DNA of 64,000 nt from Prinsepia uniflora (GCA_032719365.1 CM064862.1:4414501-4478500), one strand, 5' to 3'. Positions 12,581-24,236 are shown, counted from the stretch's first letter. Notes: generated by a model not told the origin, from the sequence alone. A program made the numbers and translations.

Positions 12581-12706
12581 AGCGGACGGGTGAGTAATGC
12601 CTAGGGGGCCTACCATCCAAAGGGGAACAATAGCTGGAAACAATAACTTCCCCAAGGCGTAGATCAGTAACTAGTCCGAGACGAGGTCTAGGCACGCTAG
12701 AACTGA
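12581..12706 (+). pseudogene. Plastid 16S rRNA (rrn16) 5' fragment
   Basis: Contains GCGGACGGGTGAGTAATGCC, then GGGGAACAATAGCTGGAAAC, then CAATAACTTCCCCAAGGCG, ATCAGTAACTAGTCCGAGA and AACTGA. These are in the order of the plastid 16S rRNA 5' domain, but the stretch between GGAAAC and CAATA(G)CTT (about 100 bases in intact genes) is deleted. A non-functional nuclear copy. Confidence 0.75.
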
Positions 12707-12912
12707 AGTAGTCTTACATGAGTGAACATAATTCTTACATTATTCGACACAAAATGTGCATCTATATAGTTCCTGGCCACACGTTATGTTTTTAAGCTCA
12801 TGGATGTGCTCATACAATATTGTAAACTATACAAATCAAGGCCTCAAAAGAAAATGTAGTGCATCCAACACGTTGATGCTAACAAGCAATTTGATCAACA
12901 CTATTTGAAGAT

Positions 12913-15900
12913 TCATGCAGCAATGGATGAATTCCTCTCGTTGAGGATGCGGTAATAAGTCTCGTGCTCTAACGTCTCTCTGAATCCAGGAATGAAATCT
13001 GCAAAGAATCTAAGAACTGCAGCTAAATGTTGTGAGTCGTTGGAGGCATATGCTGACTCGAGAAACAGTGAAGGTCGGATGGAACTGACCTGAAAATTTT
13101 ACAAATACAGTGTTAAGCATCCTCAAAACGTTCCCAAAAATTTAAAGCTTTTCTTTCAACATAATATAGCCAGGAACTGCACTTTTATCGAAAGAAATCA
13201 CATGAGCCGCATACAGAGCTACATCCACTTAATAGGATGAGAAGAAGAGGGGCCAACCTCTTTTTCTTTCCGCACCAATCCTTATATAATACCATCTCTT
13301 TTTAGGGTGTAAAGCTCCGTTGGTAGAGCATTGGGCTTTTAACCTAATGGTCACGTATAGGTACCACACCACTAACATCTTGTGAAACCACCGATAGAGG
13401 CAGTAGTTGAAGAATAAAAGAAAATTCGTATACTGCCTGGAAAAGGATGCAGAAAAGATGAAAATATCTTTTCATGAAAGCATCACCTTTTTATGGATCT
13501 AAATAGGGGCAATTCGATGGCATCAATTATTAAACACAACATAATAGGGTTAGCAGTCTCAGCAGCAAGAGCCAGGCAAATAAAGAGAGATGCATAACCA
13601 ACAGAAAATATATGGCAATTAGATTGAGATATAGCATAAATCATTTCCTTTCTTTAGATTCCAAGGTGGGAATTACCTTGTACTTCCGTGCATAGCGTAA
13701 TGCTTCAAGGTAATATCCATCTTGCACTAGTAGCAGTGCATAGTCGTGATGTAACGAAAGCTGCCTCAGCATATCTAAACCCAACTTCCTTGTACGGGAA
13801 TTCAGACAGCCAGACTCTAGGAGTTGCATTGCTACTTCTTTAGAAGGCTCAATAATCTGTAGTAAAACAGTTTTCACCTGAACATCAGAACATTTTTTCC
13901 AAGCACACATACCTAAAGGCCATGTATTCAGATACCTTGTTTGAGACAAATAGCCCAAGTTCTGCATATCGCTCACTGCGTGATAGCAATTGTACGGTCA
14001 GGACATAGAAATTAGAATGGACTTCAACCTTTTCCAAATTAGCGCTGCAATTGAGCCAATAAATTAAGTTCAGAACTGTCAACATTTTCTAACACATTAA
14101 AATTGTAGAGTATTATCACAAGGGAACCAAATATTTCGGACACAGAATACAAATCATGCTAAAAATCTTCTGCCCAGGCCCTGCAAGAGTTTTCAATCAA
14201 GGCCGTCATAACTATAAGCTATATATGGCATACCTGCGAAGAAACTCAACGATGATGGAAACCAAGTAAGAAGGTTCTCCAATCATCTCTTCCTCAACAG
14301 GAGCAAACACAAAACTGTGCATTTCATCAGGTGAAATTGCTGGAGAGGTAGGTTGGGAATCTTGCTGCTGCGAAACATGAGCATCCAATGGGCTGTTGCC
14401 TGATCTGAGAATCTGAGATTGCAAAGATGAAGACCGTGCGTCACTGCCAGAAGTTTCACCACCCATTAAAATCCCCCTTTCCATTTTACCATCAAATAAT
14501 TGGAAGTTATTTGAAGTGGTCTTTGGGGGTTCAGAGCTCGCATTATCGTCAGAGTCGGAATTTGAAAAGGTTAAGAACCTATTAGGAAATTCACTTTCCA
14601 CCCGAGCAGCAGATTCATATTTAATGGATTTTCCAATTGCATCTACTCTACTAGCAGATGCATCAGCATTGGATCCAGGACCACTTGGCTGTGACACACT
14701 AGAAGGTGCATTTTTCCCAGATTTTATTCCCTTAAGGTAGGTTCCTGTTTTAATAGAGTGGGAGTAGGAAGAAACTAAAATGTCTATTGCCCGGGAAACT
14801 GTAGACACAGGTCGTCGTTCGAGAATAACAGTACGTGTTATTGACAAGCACAACTGTTTAGCCTGAAAATGAAATAGATTAAAGAAAATGGTTTTTAATA
14901 GTGAGCAAGCCACAAACGACATTAAATGGATCATATTATTGCAAGCTGTTAAGCTGTTAACAGTTGGCCCTAACAAAAAAGAAAGAAAAATCAAATAAAT
15001 ATTGAGCATACCAACAACAAATGAAAAATTCTACCTTATTGGCTTCCAACTTCCGCCGCTGCAAGAATTCTAGTACTGATGGTACTTCTGAGCTACTGGA
15101 AGAAATTGCCTACAAGTATAAAGAAAGAAAAGTTAATCTAAGAAAAAAACCCCTGTACTTTTCTTACTAATAGCCTGCAAAAAAAAACTCCTATTTTAAA
15201 ATATTATGCAAAAGAGAGTGAAAGGAAGCTTGCCTCCAAATCTAAATGAACTTTCCACAGAAGTTGATTAGTAACATCACATATGAGGTCAGGAACAAGA
15301 AAAGTCCAGTTAGCTCCGTAAACAATTGCTTCATGATCACTCACATTAACTACTGAATTTTCATTATCTTCCCTATTTGGTCGCAGGGAAGAAGAATTGG
15401 ACCTGGGGAAACCTCTGAATAGTAGAGGAAGTGGGGCTGATATGGGGGCTCGAGAATCTGCAAATATATCATATAGTATAACAACCTTCGCATCAAGTTG
15501 ATGCACAAGCAGTACATTATCGACCACACTCACAGAAACCTTGCTTGAATAAATTGGCAAAGAACCCTGCAAAGTATATCCAAACATCAGTTGTGTAGAA
15601 TAAGCCTATGAGTAAATTTGAATAGCAACCACTTGAACCCTAAACTCATAAATGAACTGAAACTATAATAATCACATGAAGCCATGATTTACCCATAAAT
15701 CTCACACAAATATTCATCTCCCCATATCTCATAGGAGTTAACTCCAATTACCTAACAATGAGATCCAACATTACCAAGGTAATCTATCCAAATCCTTCAA
15801 TCTAACTATAGGATCTTTTTATTTATTTACACTGATAGTTGAGAAACTCTAAGGAAATAAATAACATTGACAAGGCCAGTCCCAACTCCCAAGAACACAA

Positions 15901-18226
15901 TTAGCCTGAACATGAAGATCAGCAACGGGAAACAATATAAAGCACGATTTCCAAGGATAGCAGTTACACTCATGTAATTCGTCTCTTTATCAATTTCAGA
16001 TAGTACTAGCATTGCATGTTCCTCTGGTAATTTATTCATACAAGCATCCTTAATTCGAACACCAATATAATTGACAGTTTCACGATTAAAAACATAACAA
16101 AAAAATGTCAAAGATCTATCGAATACATATCACTGGAGTATCTGAGATGTATCAGTGCAATACAATACTATAAATATAACATATCCATGCTCACCAAAGC
16201 CTGTGACAAAATAGTTGACATTTCAACTTACAGTGGATTGAAAGAATTCTAACATACAGCTTAAACACAAACTTTACCTGCTGTACAACCACATCACGGT
16301 AAAAACGATAAGAATGGAGGAGCATTGCAATCCTATCAACTTGCAGGCAGTAGATTCTACCATAGCTGAAACGTGAAAGAAGTTTAAGCCTTTACTTTGG
16401 TTTGTAAATAAAATCTACCAAAAAGATAATTACACCAAGGACCTACACAGTAACGATAAAAATATCTTCAACAGCTAGGACAGGTTTATTGTGAGCCTCA
16501 GATTTAGCCACCGCCATCTCAAACTTTGGCAGACGAATAATCCCTGCGGATGAGAGCTACCCAGAAAAAGTAGCAAATGTGTCAAGACTAAAATATTAGA
16601 ATGCACTTACTATCATACAAGAAAATACATCGATAACCAAGTTAAGAAAACCAATTACATCAGGTCTACAAGAGAAGCCCCACTAACAGATTTTTCATGA
16701 AAAGGGGATGAAAGGTTTTCTTCCAGAAACTGTGAATGCTCCTTAATCAAACCAATATAATGCTTTTCAGAGATGCAGGGCATGGAAGAAATATTCATAA
16801 TGAATATCAATTGCCTACATGTAATTTAACAACTGAAAAGCATTTTAGGAAAAAACAATCATAAGAGTCAATCATCACTTCCGTATTTTTCATTAAGAAA
16901 ATAAGCATTGCAAGTTTATCTTTCTATGAAAAGCAATTCCCTAATCCATTTCCCTTTTTTTTGGTCAAACCCTCATCCATTTTTCTTATAGACCGAGATA
17001 GCAAACTTAAGAAAAAAAAAGTGCAAAATAACAATCATAATGAGAGTAATACACGTACCTGAAAACCATTGAAGGTTTTGCATTGCATGCCTGAAGCAAG
17101 AAGAACCAAGCGACTTTCATGTGTGTAAACATAACAACTCACGTTCATTTTCCTCGTCTCAACCAATTGGAGTGATCTTGACTCAGTATTGTAAGAAAAC
17201 AAGTCCAGCCCACTGAGATTGAACACCATTTTAGCAAAATGAAAGAAAGGTAAACCTTGGTGCAAACAAATATGTTCGGGAAAAAAAAAAGGAAAAAAAC
17301 ATGCAATTGTAAACAAGATTCATTATAAATTTTCAGAAAATATACTCTATATCCTATCCCTTTAAGCTGAAGCTTGACAAAACACCAGAACCACTCCCAC
17401 CTCCATCTAGAAAACCTAAAAGAAAATCCAGCATTAAAGAAAAAATTTGCATATTGGAGGTGCATCGGCATCAATAATCCATATTTTATTTGTTTGGATT
17501 AGCTGTGCTTCATAAGGTATGACAGCAGATGAGTCCCTTATACATGCTTAAAAAGTTTTGCTTCCCAGAGAAAACAAATTTTCAAAACAAATCTAACCGA
17601 GTACTAATTTACAAATAAATACACAACAGAAGTAATATGATTCATTCTTTACTATTCATACAAAAAACGTGTGGGAAAAAGATATAGTTACCTGGTCTTT
17701 ACAAATACAATATCACACGAGGAACAATCTGTCCAAAAAAATCCCAGTATGCTTTCTGACTCTGACCTGCACCTCTGAATAAAACTTTCCCCACTTCCTC
17801 TATCCCAAAACTGTATCTCATGATCAGATCTTTGGATTGCTATAAATTTTGCATCTAGCGAATATCGAATAGACAAAATGGGCCCTTCACTAATTGTATC
17901 AGAGGTAGGAGTAACCAAGGGATCAAAAGGAACAGTTTTCCAACAGAAAACCTATGTCCAAAGAAAAATAAAACAACACAGAAAAAAACACCATTTCAAT
18001 CAAATTGGAACTAAAGACTTAAAGAGTTGGAAACCTTCAAGTACAAATGTCATACTACCTGATCAGATGTTGGGGAAAGTAACAACTTGTTGCCATCATC
18101 ATAAAATATACCCCTAGATCCAGGTACACTACATCTTAGTGGGAGATATGGAATGTAAACATGTGACAGAGCACCAGAACCACTCAAACCAGTAAAAGAC
18201 TGTGAACTTGATGCTTTTCCAGACAT
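12913..18226 (-). CDS. RMC1: Regulator of MON1-CCZ1 complex homologue (RMC1/C18orf8, Mic1 family)
   Basis: Eleven coding exons on the minus strand: 18226-18059, 17951-17692, 17212-17059, 16556-16447, 16365-16278, 15566-15234, 15109-15035, 14862-14234, 14044-13936, 13877-13677, 13089-12913 (stop 12915-12913). They total 2304 nt, 767 residues, all joining in frame. In animals RMC1 is the third subunit of the MON1-CCZ1 Rab7 exchange factor on late endosomes and lysosomes; the plant role is inferred. Residues about 1-370 form a WD/beta-propeller-like half (ILSIRYSLDAKFIAIQRSD; FWDRG; LPKFE; VVDNVLLVHQLD). Residues about 440-585 are a Ser/Asn-rich linker. The Mic1 helical domain follows (SYLVSIIVEFLR, EPSKEVAMQLLE, YYLEALRYARKYK, HLAAVLRFFADFIPGF). 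The start at 18226 opens exon 1 and no upstream in-frame start is apparent. Introns are GT-AG except the GC-AG intron with donor at 15233. Exon edges are read by eye. Confidence 0.9.
13306..13378 (+). pseudogene. tRNA-Lys-like relic (tRNA pseudogene or SINE head) in an RMC1 intron
   Basis: Lies in the intron 13090-13676, on the strand opposite to RMC1. GTTGGTAGAGCA matches an A box/D arm, and TTGGGCTTTTAACCTAA forms an anticodon arm with loop CTTTTAA, that is anticodon TTT (Lys). The T arm is degraded (GGTACCACACC in place of GGTTCGAATCC). No long 3' body or poly-A tail is obvious, so I cannot decide between a decayed tRNA gene and the 5' head of a tRNA-Lys-derived SINE. Confidence 0.6.
15827..16111 (-). 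other. Unidentified 94-codon open frame inside an RMC1 intron
   Basis: Lies wholly inside the intron between the exons ending at 16278 and 15566. It encodes a protein-like stretch (NRETVNYIGVRIKDACMNKL, then PEEHAMLVLSEIDKETNYMS) followed by a hydrophobic tail. The flanking RMC1 exons join in frame without it and match the family without it. It could be a captured exon or retropseudogene piece, an optional exon or chance. I do not recognise a family. Confidence 0.3.
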
Positions 18227-18313
18227 ATTAGAGAAATTGGTCTTCAGACTTATGAAGAATAATTGCAGGCTCTAGCAAGTACTGTTGCAGATTATCCAAA
18301 ACCAGGCTCAACG

Positions 18314-18453
18314 CTGGAAATCAAAAACAAAAAACGTATAAGGTAGACAAATACATGAAGTATCTAGATACTCTAATAATCATGATAGTGGAGCAGAATT
18401 GAACATAACGAGATTTTTATACATAAACCAAGAACCTTTTTCAGAATGCTTAC
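18314..18453 (-). other. Predicted 140-bp leader intron joining the CX9C reading frame and RMC1
   Basis: On the minus strand, a strong donor AGTAGTG|GTAAGC (GT at 18453-18452) and an acceptor TTTCCAG|CG (AG at 18315-18314) lie between the stop of the CX9C frame and the RMC1 start. Splicing here only makes sense if a transcript covers both frames. The spliced spacer from the CX9C stop to the RMC1 ATG would be about 218 nt and contain one further ATG opening a 5-codon frame (ATGAATAGG..). Confidence 0.55.
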
Positions 18454-18584
18454 CACTACTGTTTCCAAGCACTGAAGATCAAACTTTCCTATTCATGCCT
18501 TTCCTCGCAGCTATTCAGAAGCAAAAAGCAGTGTCAGGCAGTTTCCAAGCAGATGACAAACACAACAACTCCAATGACTATTGA

Positions 18585-19033
18585 TTATGAAGATGGTACC
18601 ACGTTTTGCATGCAACTCTTTAATGCGAGAAATTCTTTCAAGCACATATCACGTTCAACTTGTGGAACCTTTGCTGCAACGCATCCGCCGTAGTCTTTTG
18701 CCTGTAAGGGATATACGTAAGATGATGCACAATACACTATGCATTTCCATGGTTCTGTATACAAATGAACATGATGACAAAGTTCAGGAACTCGCTTTTT
18801 CCCTTCACCAATATCTCCCCAAGCTCACACAATAAGAATACATACATTCGACAGTAAACTTATTCATTTGAATCCACAACATAAATTCCCTGCCTACGTT
18901 CCACTCTTTGAGAATTTCATTTAATCGGATAAAGGTGAACACTATATAATAATAATTCAAATAAAGATCGCACCTGAGCTGCACAAGTCACCAAAATGCG
19001 CTTAAGCGTGGAAGTAGAGTTCCTCTCTTTCAT
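18585..19033 (-). CDS. Small twin-CX9C protein, NDUFAF8-like (upstream cistron/uORF of RMC1)
   Basis: Two coding exons, 19033-18974 and 18701-18585, joined in frame (donor CTCAG|GTGCG, acceptor CTTACAG|GC), give 58 residues. There are two CX9C pairs: Cys17/Cys27 (CAAQAKDYGGC) and Cys40/Cys50 (CLKEFLALKSC). This twin-CX9C pattern is typical of proteins oxidised in the mitochondrial intermembrane space. The spacing and the KDYGGCVAAK and CLKEFLALKSCMQ segments resemble NDUFAF8 (C17orf89), a respiratory complex I assembly factor; function is inferred. The ATG at 19033 is the first in frame: the leader upstream stays open in that frame but shows no ATG, and an out-of-frame ATG at about 19285 starts a 9-codon frame. 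It lies 218 spliced nt upstream of RMC1 on the same strand and looks like the first frame of the same mRNA. Confidence 0.8.
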
Positions 19034-19043
19034 ATCCACCTCA

Positions 19044-19264
19044 CTGTGAAAGAATTAGACACAGTTGATCATAAGAAAGAAAGAAAGAAAGAAAAAAACT
19101 CAATGAATTAGAAATGCTTAAACTGAGCTAGCAGCGCTAACTGAACGAGAAATAAACAACAAATAAAAACCTAGATTAACCCCTAATTACAAATCTTTCA
19201 AATAGTTTTTGGTTTAAAAAATTAAGCAAATTTTCACAAGAAGAAAGAGTGAGAGGAAAATCAC
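19044..19264 (-). other. Predicted first leader intron
   Basis: Donor GCCAG|GTGATT (GT at 19264-19263) follows a leader exon that begins somewhere around 19340-19400. The acceptor TTTCACAG|TGAGG (AG at 19045-19044) precedes the exon holding the CX9C start. A GAAA microsatellite is at 19075-19095. The transcription start is not determined. Confidence 0.6.
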
Positions 19265-19432
19265 CTGGCGAATTGATCATTGGGAGCTTTGTATGTGCTG
19301 TTAAGGACGATTACAATGCAGAAGGCGACGATCTCAGGGACTCAGACAGAGCGGAAGACAGAAGAACCTAACAGTCTTGTCAGCTGTCAACTAACTGCGG
19401 GTTCGTGCTGTTTCAGTGGTGCTGTATACAAT

Positions 19433-19524
19433 TGGGCCTTAGGTGGGCTTCATCCTATAATCCGCAGTTGTAATCGGATGGGCCTTTAGTTGAACATCAT
19501 CAACCGACCCGGTGGTTCGGCCCA
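19433..19524 (-). promoter_or_regulatory. Cluster of site II (TGGGCY) promoter motifs
   Basis: TGGGCC at 19433-19438, TGGGCT at 19444-19449, TGGGCC at 19479-19484 and GGCCCA at 19519-19524 lie just upstream of the predicted leader exon. In plants such site II elements bind TCP factors and are common in promoters of mitochondrial and housekeeping genes, which suits the CX9C frame downstream. No convincing TATA box is seen. Confidence 0.6.
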
Positions 19525-19539
19525 CCTCACTTGTACTGG

Positions 19540-20640
19540 ACAATTAACACGGTTGGTCAAGCCCTGTTTCGATCTTGTTGCACTTCCCCTTTCGCAATTC
19601 ATCTCTTAGGTTTTGAGTTTGAACTCTGATGATTTTTTATTTTGACTTTCGGATTTTAATTTTTAATCATCAGAAAACAATTGAAAGTAAACACCACTCG
19701 AGAAATATAGCTCAGTCATGTAAATCGTCGTTTATATACGGACTTACTTTTTTTTTTTTTAACCATATACGAACTTACTCTTTAAACAGCTAGTGTTATA
19801 GATGAGATGAGTTTTATTTGTTTTATAGAAAATATTGGCTATGATTTTGCATAAACTCAATTCATTCTATGATCATGGTCTCTTCTTTTTTTTTTAATTC
19901 AAGTTTGAAACTCCTTGCTTCATGTTCGCACATTTTCTCTCCGTCATGTTTTATTTAGTCCATCCTATATAATTTGAATTTTTTGAGCCTCTGTCTGTCG
20001 GAACTAGAAGATCCCGTTGCTTATGTTCACACCCCTTTTCTCTTTTTGTTCCATTTATATATTGAACATCTAGTAGTTTTGAGGAAAAACAAAAACAAAA
20101 AAGAGGACCCAAAAAAGAAAGTGAGATGATGCATGCAGCTTTCTGATTTGGCTTGTTTTTAGGTCATTGGCTTTGTTTAATACGATTCCAATGATCATGA
20201 TGGAAGGAAAGAAGATAGAAAATGCAAAGCATCCAAAGACAAAAAGAAATAATTTAGTACTACAATCACTCAATCAGTGGTTTGGTGGACACTGGACAGG
20301 CTTTAAGCTTTAACTTTATTTGGCTTTGGAAGTGAGTAGGAGTAGATAGATAAAACTACATATCATTGCAAAGATTTATTCTCCTTCTTTTCAAACCATG
20401 AACAAAATCCAAGCAACTAAGCAAGCTCTCTTTCAATTATTTTCTTTATTCATTCCTCCTCCAGTCCTACGTCCATCATACTTTGGGATAAGTAAATTTC
20501 AAGATACATATTGCACTTTTATTTTATGGTTGATTACCATTTGTCCTTCATATCAGACCTTCCATCTTTTTTGTTCACCTACATTCTTCTTCATAAAAGT
20601 TGTTCTTTTGGTTCCTTTTCTTCATATTTTCCCTTCCTTG
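19540..20640. other. Intergenic DNA, no gene seen
   Basis: AT-rich sequence with poly-T/poly-A runs. Short open frames at 20398-20702 are hydrophobic, Phe-rich low-complexity translations of T-rich DNA and are not supported as genes. Confidence 0.6.
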
Positions 20641-20644
20641 CTTT

Positions 20645-20913
20645 AAAGTTCCTGAAATCTTTTCACATCTGCGTTCATCCACTGCTTGATAGATGTGGAT
20701 GAGAGCTTTGTTGTCTCTTCATCTTGAGTCTCTTAAAGCATTTTTTTTGGGGCTGCTGATAAAGGTTGCCTCATCATCTTCAGGTTCTGAATGTCCTTTT
20801 TGTACTATATCCCAGACATCTTGTGAGCCGAGCAGTGTCTTCATCTTTATGCTCCAATTATTGTAGTTGTCTTTAGTGAGTTGAGGAACTTGGAAGGGAA
20901 TGACACTGGCCAT
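20645..20913 (-). pseudogene. Ty1/copia gag N-terminal remnant
   Basis: Minus-strand frame from ATG 20913. It opens with the copia gag signature FQVPQLTKDNYNNWSIKMK, then LLGSQDVWDIVQKG, ends early at a stop (20719-20721), and continues shifted as KALIHIYQAVDE to about 20650. It is truncated after about 90 codons; the nucleocapsid part and pol are absent. It lies directly downstream of the primer-binding site at 20921-20933. Confidence 0.8.
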
Positions 20914-20920
20914 TTGAAGA

Positions 20921-21200
20921 GCTCTGATACCCATACCCCTGTTGGGTATTTGAAGCCGAAGAGTAGTAGACAAAAGAACATTGTTTTTATTTGATAGAGG
21001 AGGCTGATTACAAAAGAGCTTTACTTTATTTAGGTTCACAAAAAAACCTTTATTTGATCTGAATTCTTTCATCGTTGAAGACATAAGTATTTTTATTTAT
21101 ACTAGTAATAGAACTCTCTAGTGACATTATTTAAATATCATTACAACTTCCAATTACTATCCATCCCTCCAAAAAGTATAAGGAATATTAGCACATGTAT
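20921..21200 (-). mobile_element. Copia primer-binding site and LTR remnant
   Basis: GCTCTGATACCCA (20921-20933) is the reverse complement of TGGGTATCAGAGC, a tRNA-iMet primer-binding site with one change from the usual TGGTATCAGAGC. LTR sequence starts at TG 20940 (TGTTGGGTATTTGAAG). I cannot find the outer LTR end with confidence; 21200 is approximate. No second LTR is seen. Confidence 0.6.
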
Positions 21201-24200
21201 TAATCTAGAAAACATAATTTATTTTTAAAATTAACTTTCAGCACACCGGTCGAAGATATTTTCTTCATGATTGTGCTTTTGATACTTTCCAACGAAAAAA
21301 ATTAAGTTAAGTAAAATAAAAAAATCAGCCATATAACTAGTTATTCATTATAAAGGGTCGAACTTAACATAAAATATAAGCATAAAAAAAAAAAATCGAT
21401 GCTGACACAGGAGAAATTCATAGAGCCATCTAACAAAATAAAAATGGCAGCTAATCTGTGAAATTGTCCTTATGTAGGAGAAGAGAATGGTCCTCTATAG
21501 TCTGCCTCTCATTTTTTAATTTGCAGCCAATACCCATCATTATTAATTAATTAATTAATTGGGCCACTCAAGCTTCATCATCACATCCATCCAACATTCA
21601 ACACAATATGCATTTGTTAATTATTAAAATAAGATTTTTATGACAGTTAATATTATAACTTGATGATATTATTTTTTATTTCTTATAGGTCTTGTGTTCT
21701 ATTCTTATCGATATAATCATTTTTTTTTTTGAATAAAAAAAAAAAATCTTGTGTCTTATTAATAGGGGTTGACATCTCCCCTATTTGACACATATTTCTT
21801 TTTTTCTAATTCATACTTTGAAGAGAGAGGCCTGAAGAGCAAAAAATATTTATTTATGGGAATTTTGTTTAAACCTATTTTACTACTTCAAAATGAGATT
21901 TTTTTAATTAAAATTTTACTTAATTTTTCAATAAGTTTATTTTTCACAATAACATATACAATTTCGTATAATTGGAAGTAGGCATGTTATAAATCACCCA
22001 ATCAATATTCTGAATTAAGACATTTTTAAAAACATAGAAAAAAACATCTCCTTGAAAACACAAAAGAAAGATGGACCAAAAAAATTGAAAACACAAAAGA
22101 AAGAAAGAAATACTTATTTATTTATTTATTCAGTCCTTGATCAGACAAACTTTATTTATTTTAATATTTCAGTTTTCCAAAACCTTTTATTTCCAGACAC
22201 CAAAAAAGGCAGCTCATGAACATCGTTTGTTGCTCTACTGAAAAAAAAAAAACAGAACATCTTTTGTTGGTTTGCCAGACGAGTCTTTCTCAACTGTATG
22301 CCAACCGGATTTTCTTATTTACGTTGGATAATGAACTAATAATATAATATTGCATAAACATTTTCATTTTCATTTGATATTAATGGAATTTTTTTCCTTT
22401 TGTAAAAACAAAAAATTGGGTATTTCATGTCCAGTCCATCAATTTAGAAGAATATGGAACATTGGGATAGATTTTCTTAATTTAAAGTAAGAATAAGTGC
22501 GGCACGAATTTAAAAATTAAAATTAAAATGAGCTAAATTTTATTATTAAATTTCGATGATATTAGATAAATTTTATTGATTAAACAAATACATCTAGTAA
22601 AATTACATATTTTATGCAAAAATATAATAAATAATCACGCAATAAATACAATATAAATTGTAAAAAACTACTTTTATGTGAATAAAATATTATACGATCT
22701 TAACAAAATTCAAATAAAAAATTAATAAAGTATGATATATAAACTAACATTACATTAAAAAAAATTATTTTAAGTCATCTATTTCGGATGGACTGGAGCA
22801 CATCCCAACCGCTCACATTTGCCCGGGCCTAGTATTATGATCCAAAAATTGAAGATAAATTAGTTTTGATATTGGCAATACTAAAGTTATTTATTGGTTT
22901 TAATAAAAAAAAATTATATTTTAGTAATATATATAGTGAACATTTTTTTTATCAAAAGATATATCATTGTATATTATAAGAAAGGGGTATAATTATACTA
23001 TCAAAATCAAGTTATGACAGTAAGACCTACAAACGAAAATGACAATACTAATGCAGACAAAGTGACACTAACAACTAACAAACTCACATTACTAAAATTA
23101 TACAAAATTATAAATCAAGCCCACAAAACCCAAAACAACCAAAATTCTAATAATGCAAATAACCCTAAACAAACTATCTTCAAGAAAAGAAACAATCATC
23201 GTCGTCAAATCATCACATCCGATCTTGATGAATTGAAAATTATAGCAGATCTCGGAAATGTTTGATCTCTAACGATCCAATTGCGCATAAAAACAAATAA
23301 ATAACAAAATGTCTTAACCTAACTACTGTAACCAAAACCAACAAGAGATATTACGGTAAAACTCCTCTAATAGTAAGGTAGAAGATTTGAGGAAATAAAA
23401 AATTTTGAAAGAAGAATTTGAATAAGTTGCTGAATTGAAAAAATAGCAAAATAATACGATGGGAAACTCAAATCAGAGCATGACTTAGACTAAACAGGCA
23501 CTACAAAGGAAACTCTTATTACGAACCCAAAAGAAAAAAGGAAATGATTGAGGGAATGAGGGAAGAAGACGGTCATTCCCCTTCTCTCCTTTAGTTTTTT
23601 TTTTTTCTTCTTCTTTTCTTTGGGACTAGCAGGATAGAAAGCAGTGGTTAGGGGTTTTTTTTTTAATTTTATATATATATATAGTGGACATATAATAATA
23701 GTTTTTTTTTTTAATGCAATGTTATAATAACAGTAGTTGGTTAGGGTACTTTTATGATTAACTATAATAACCAAGTAGGATCATATTATGGAGCAGGTTA
23801 CTTATTTTGGAAGCTTTCTTATGGATTCGTTTGGTAATTAATGAGTTACATAAAAATTAGTGTCAGCTCGCAATGAGGAGGGCTTGTATTAAGTATTCCT
23901 TTTTCATATTAGGTTTTTAATTCATGTCTAATAATCTTTACTAATACGAGTTTTACATAATAATTCTCTATTACTATATTTTAGAGTGATAAAAAAAAAT
24001 TGACGTATGTATATGGTAAGAGATTTGTACTAATACCACGCACGATTGCTGTAAACTTTTGGTTTCATTTTTTAGATTAATTTTTCCGTAACTTCGGCTA
24101 TTAAGTTCATCCTTAAAGTCAATATTTACGAACTTTTAGTTAATAAATCATGTTTTTCGTTTTAATTTACTTTCTTGGTGGGGACCAACACTTATGCTAG

Positions 24201-24233
24201 AATCTAATAGTAAAAGATTCTTAATTTATGAAA
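21201..24233. other. AT-rich intergenic DNA, no gene seen
   Basis: Very AT-rich, with TTAATTAATTAA (21544-21560), GAAA repeats (22062-22110) and poly-A/T runs. Open frames at 21769-21981, 23014-23265 and 23490-23774 are low-complexity (Phe-, Asn/Thr- and Lys-rich) and not convincing. The small GC-richer patch at 22795-22835 (GCCCGGGCCTAG) may be one end of an unidentified repeat. Confidence 0.55.
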
Positions 24234-24236
24234 TTA

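Larger units (their letters stand above)
12374..12706. repeat. Nuclear insertion of plastid DNA (NUPT): two trnV-GAC remnants and rrn16 fragment
   Basis: A rearranged, decayed plastid fragment. Two direct copies with a 99-bp offset (from 12374 and 12473) each contain a reverse-oriented trnV-GAC remnant, followed by a forward piece of the 5' part of plastid 16S rRNA. In plastids trnV-GAC lies just upstream of rrn16 on the same strand, so the opposite orientations here show rearrangement during or after transfer. The three parts are listed separately. Confidence 0.75.

Noticed and set aside
18399..18835. Plus-strand frames over the CX9C region
   Set aside because: Shadows of the minus-strand spliced gene.
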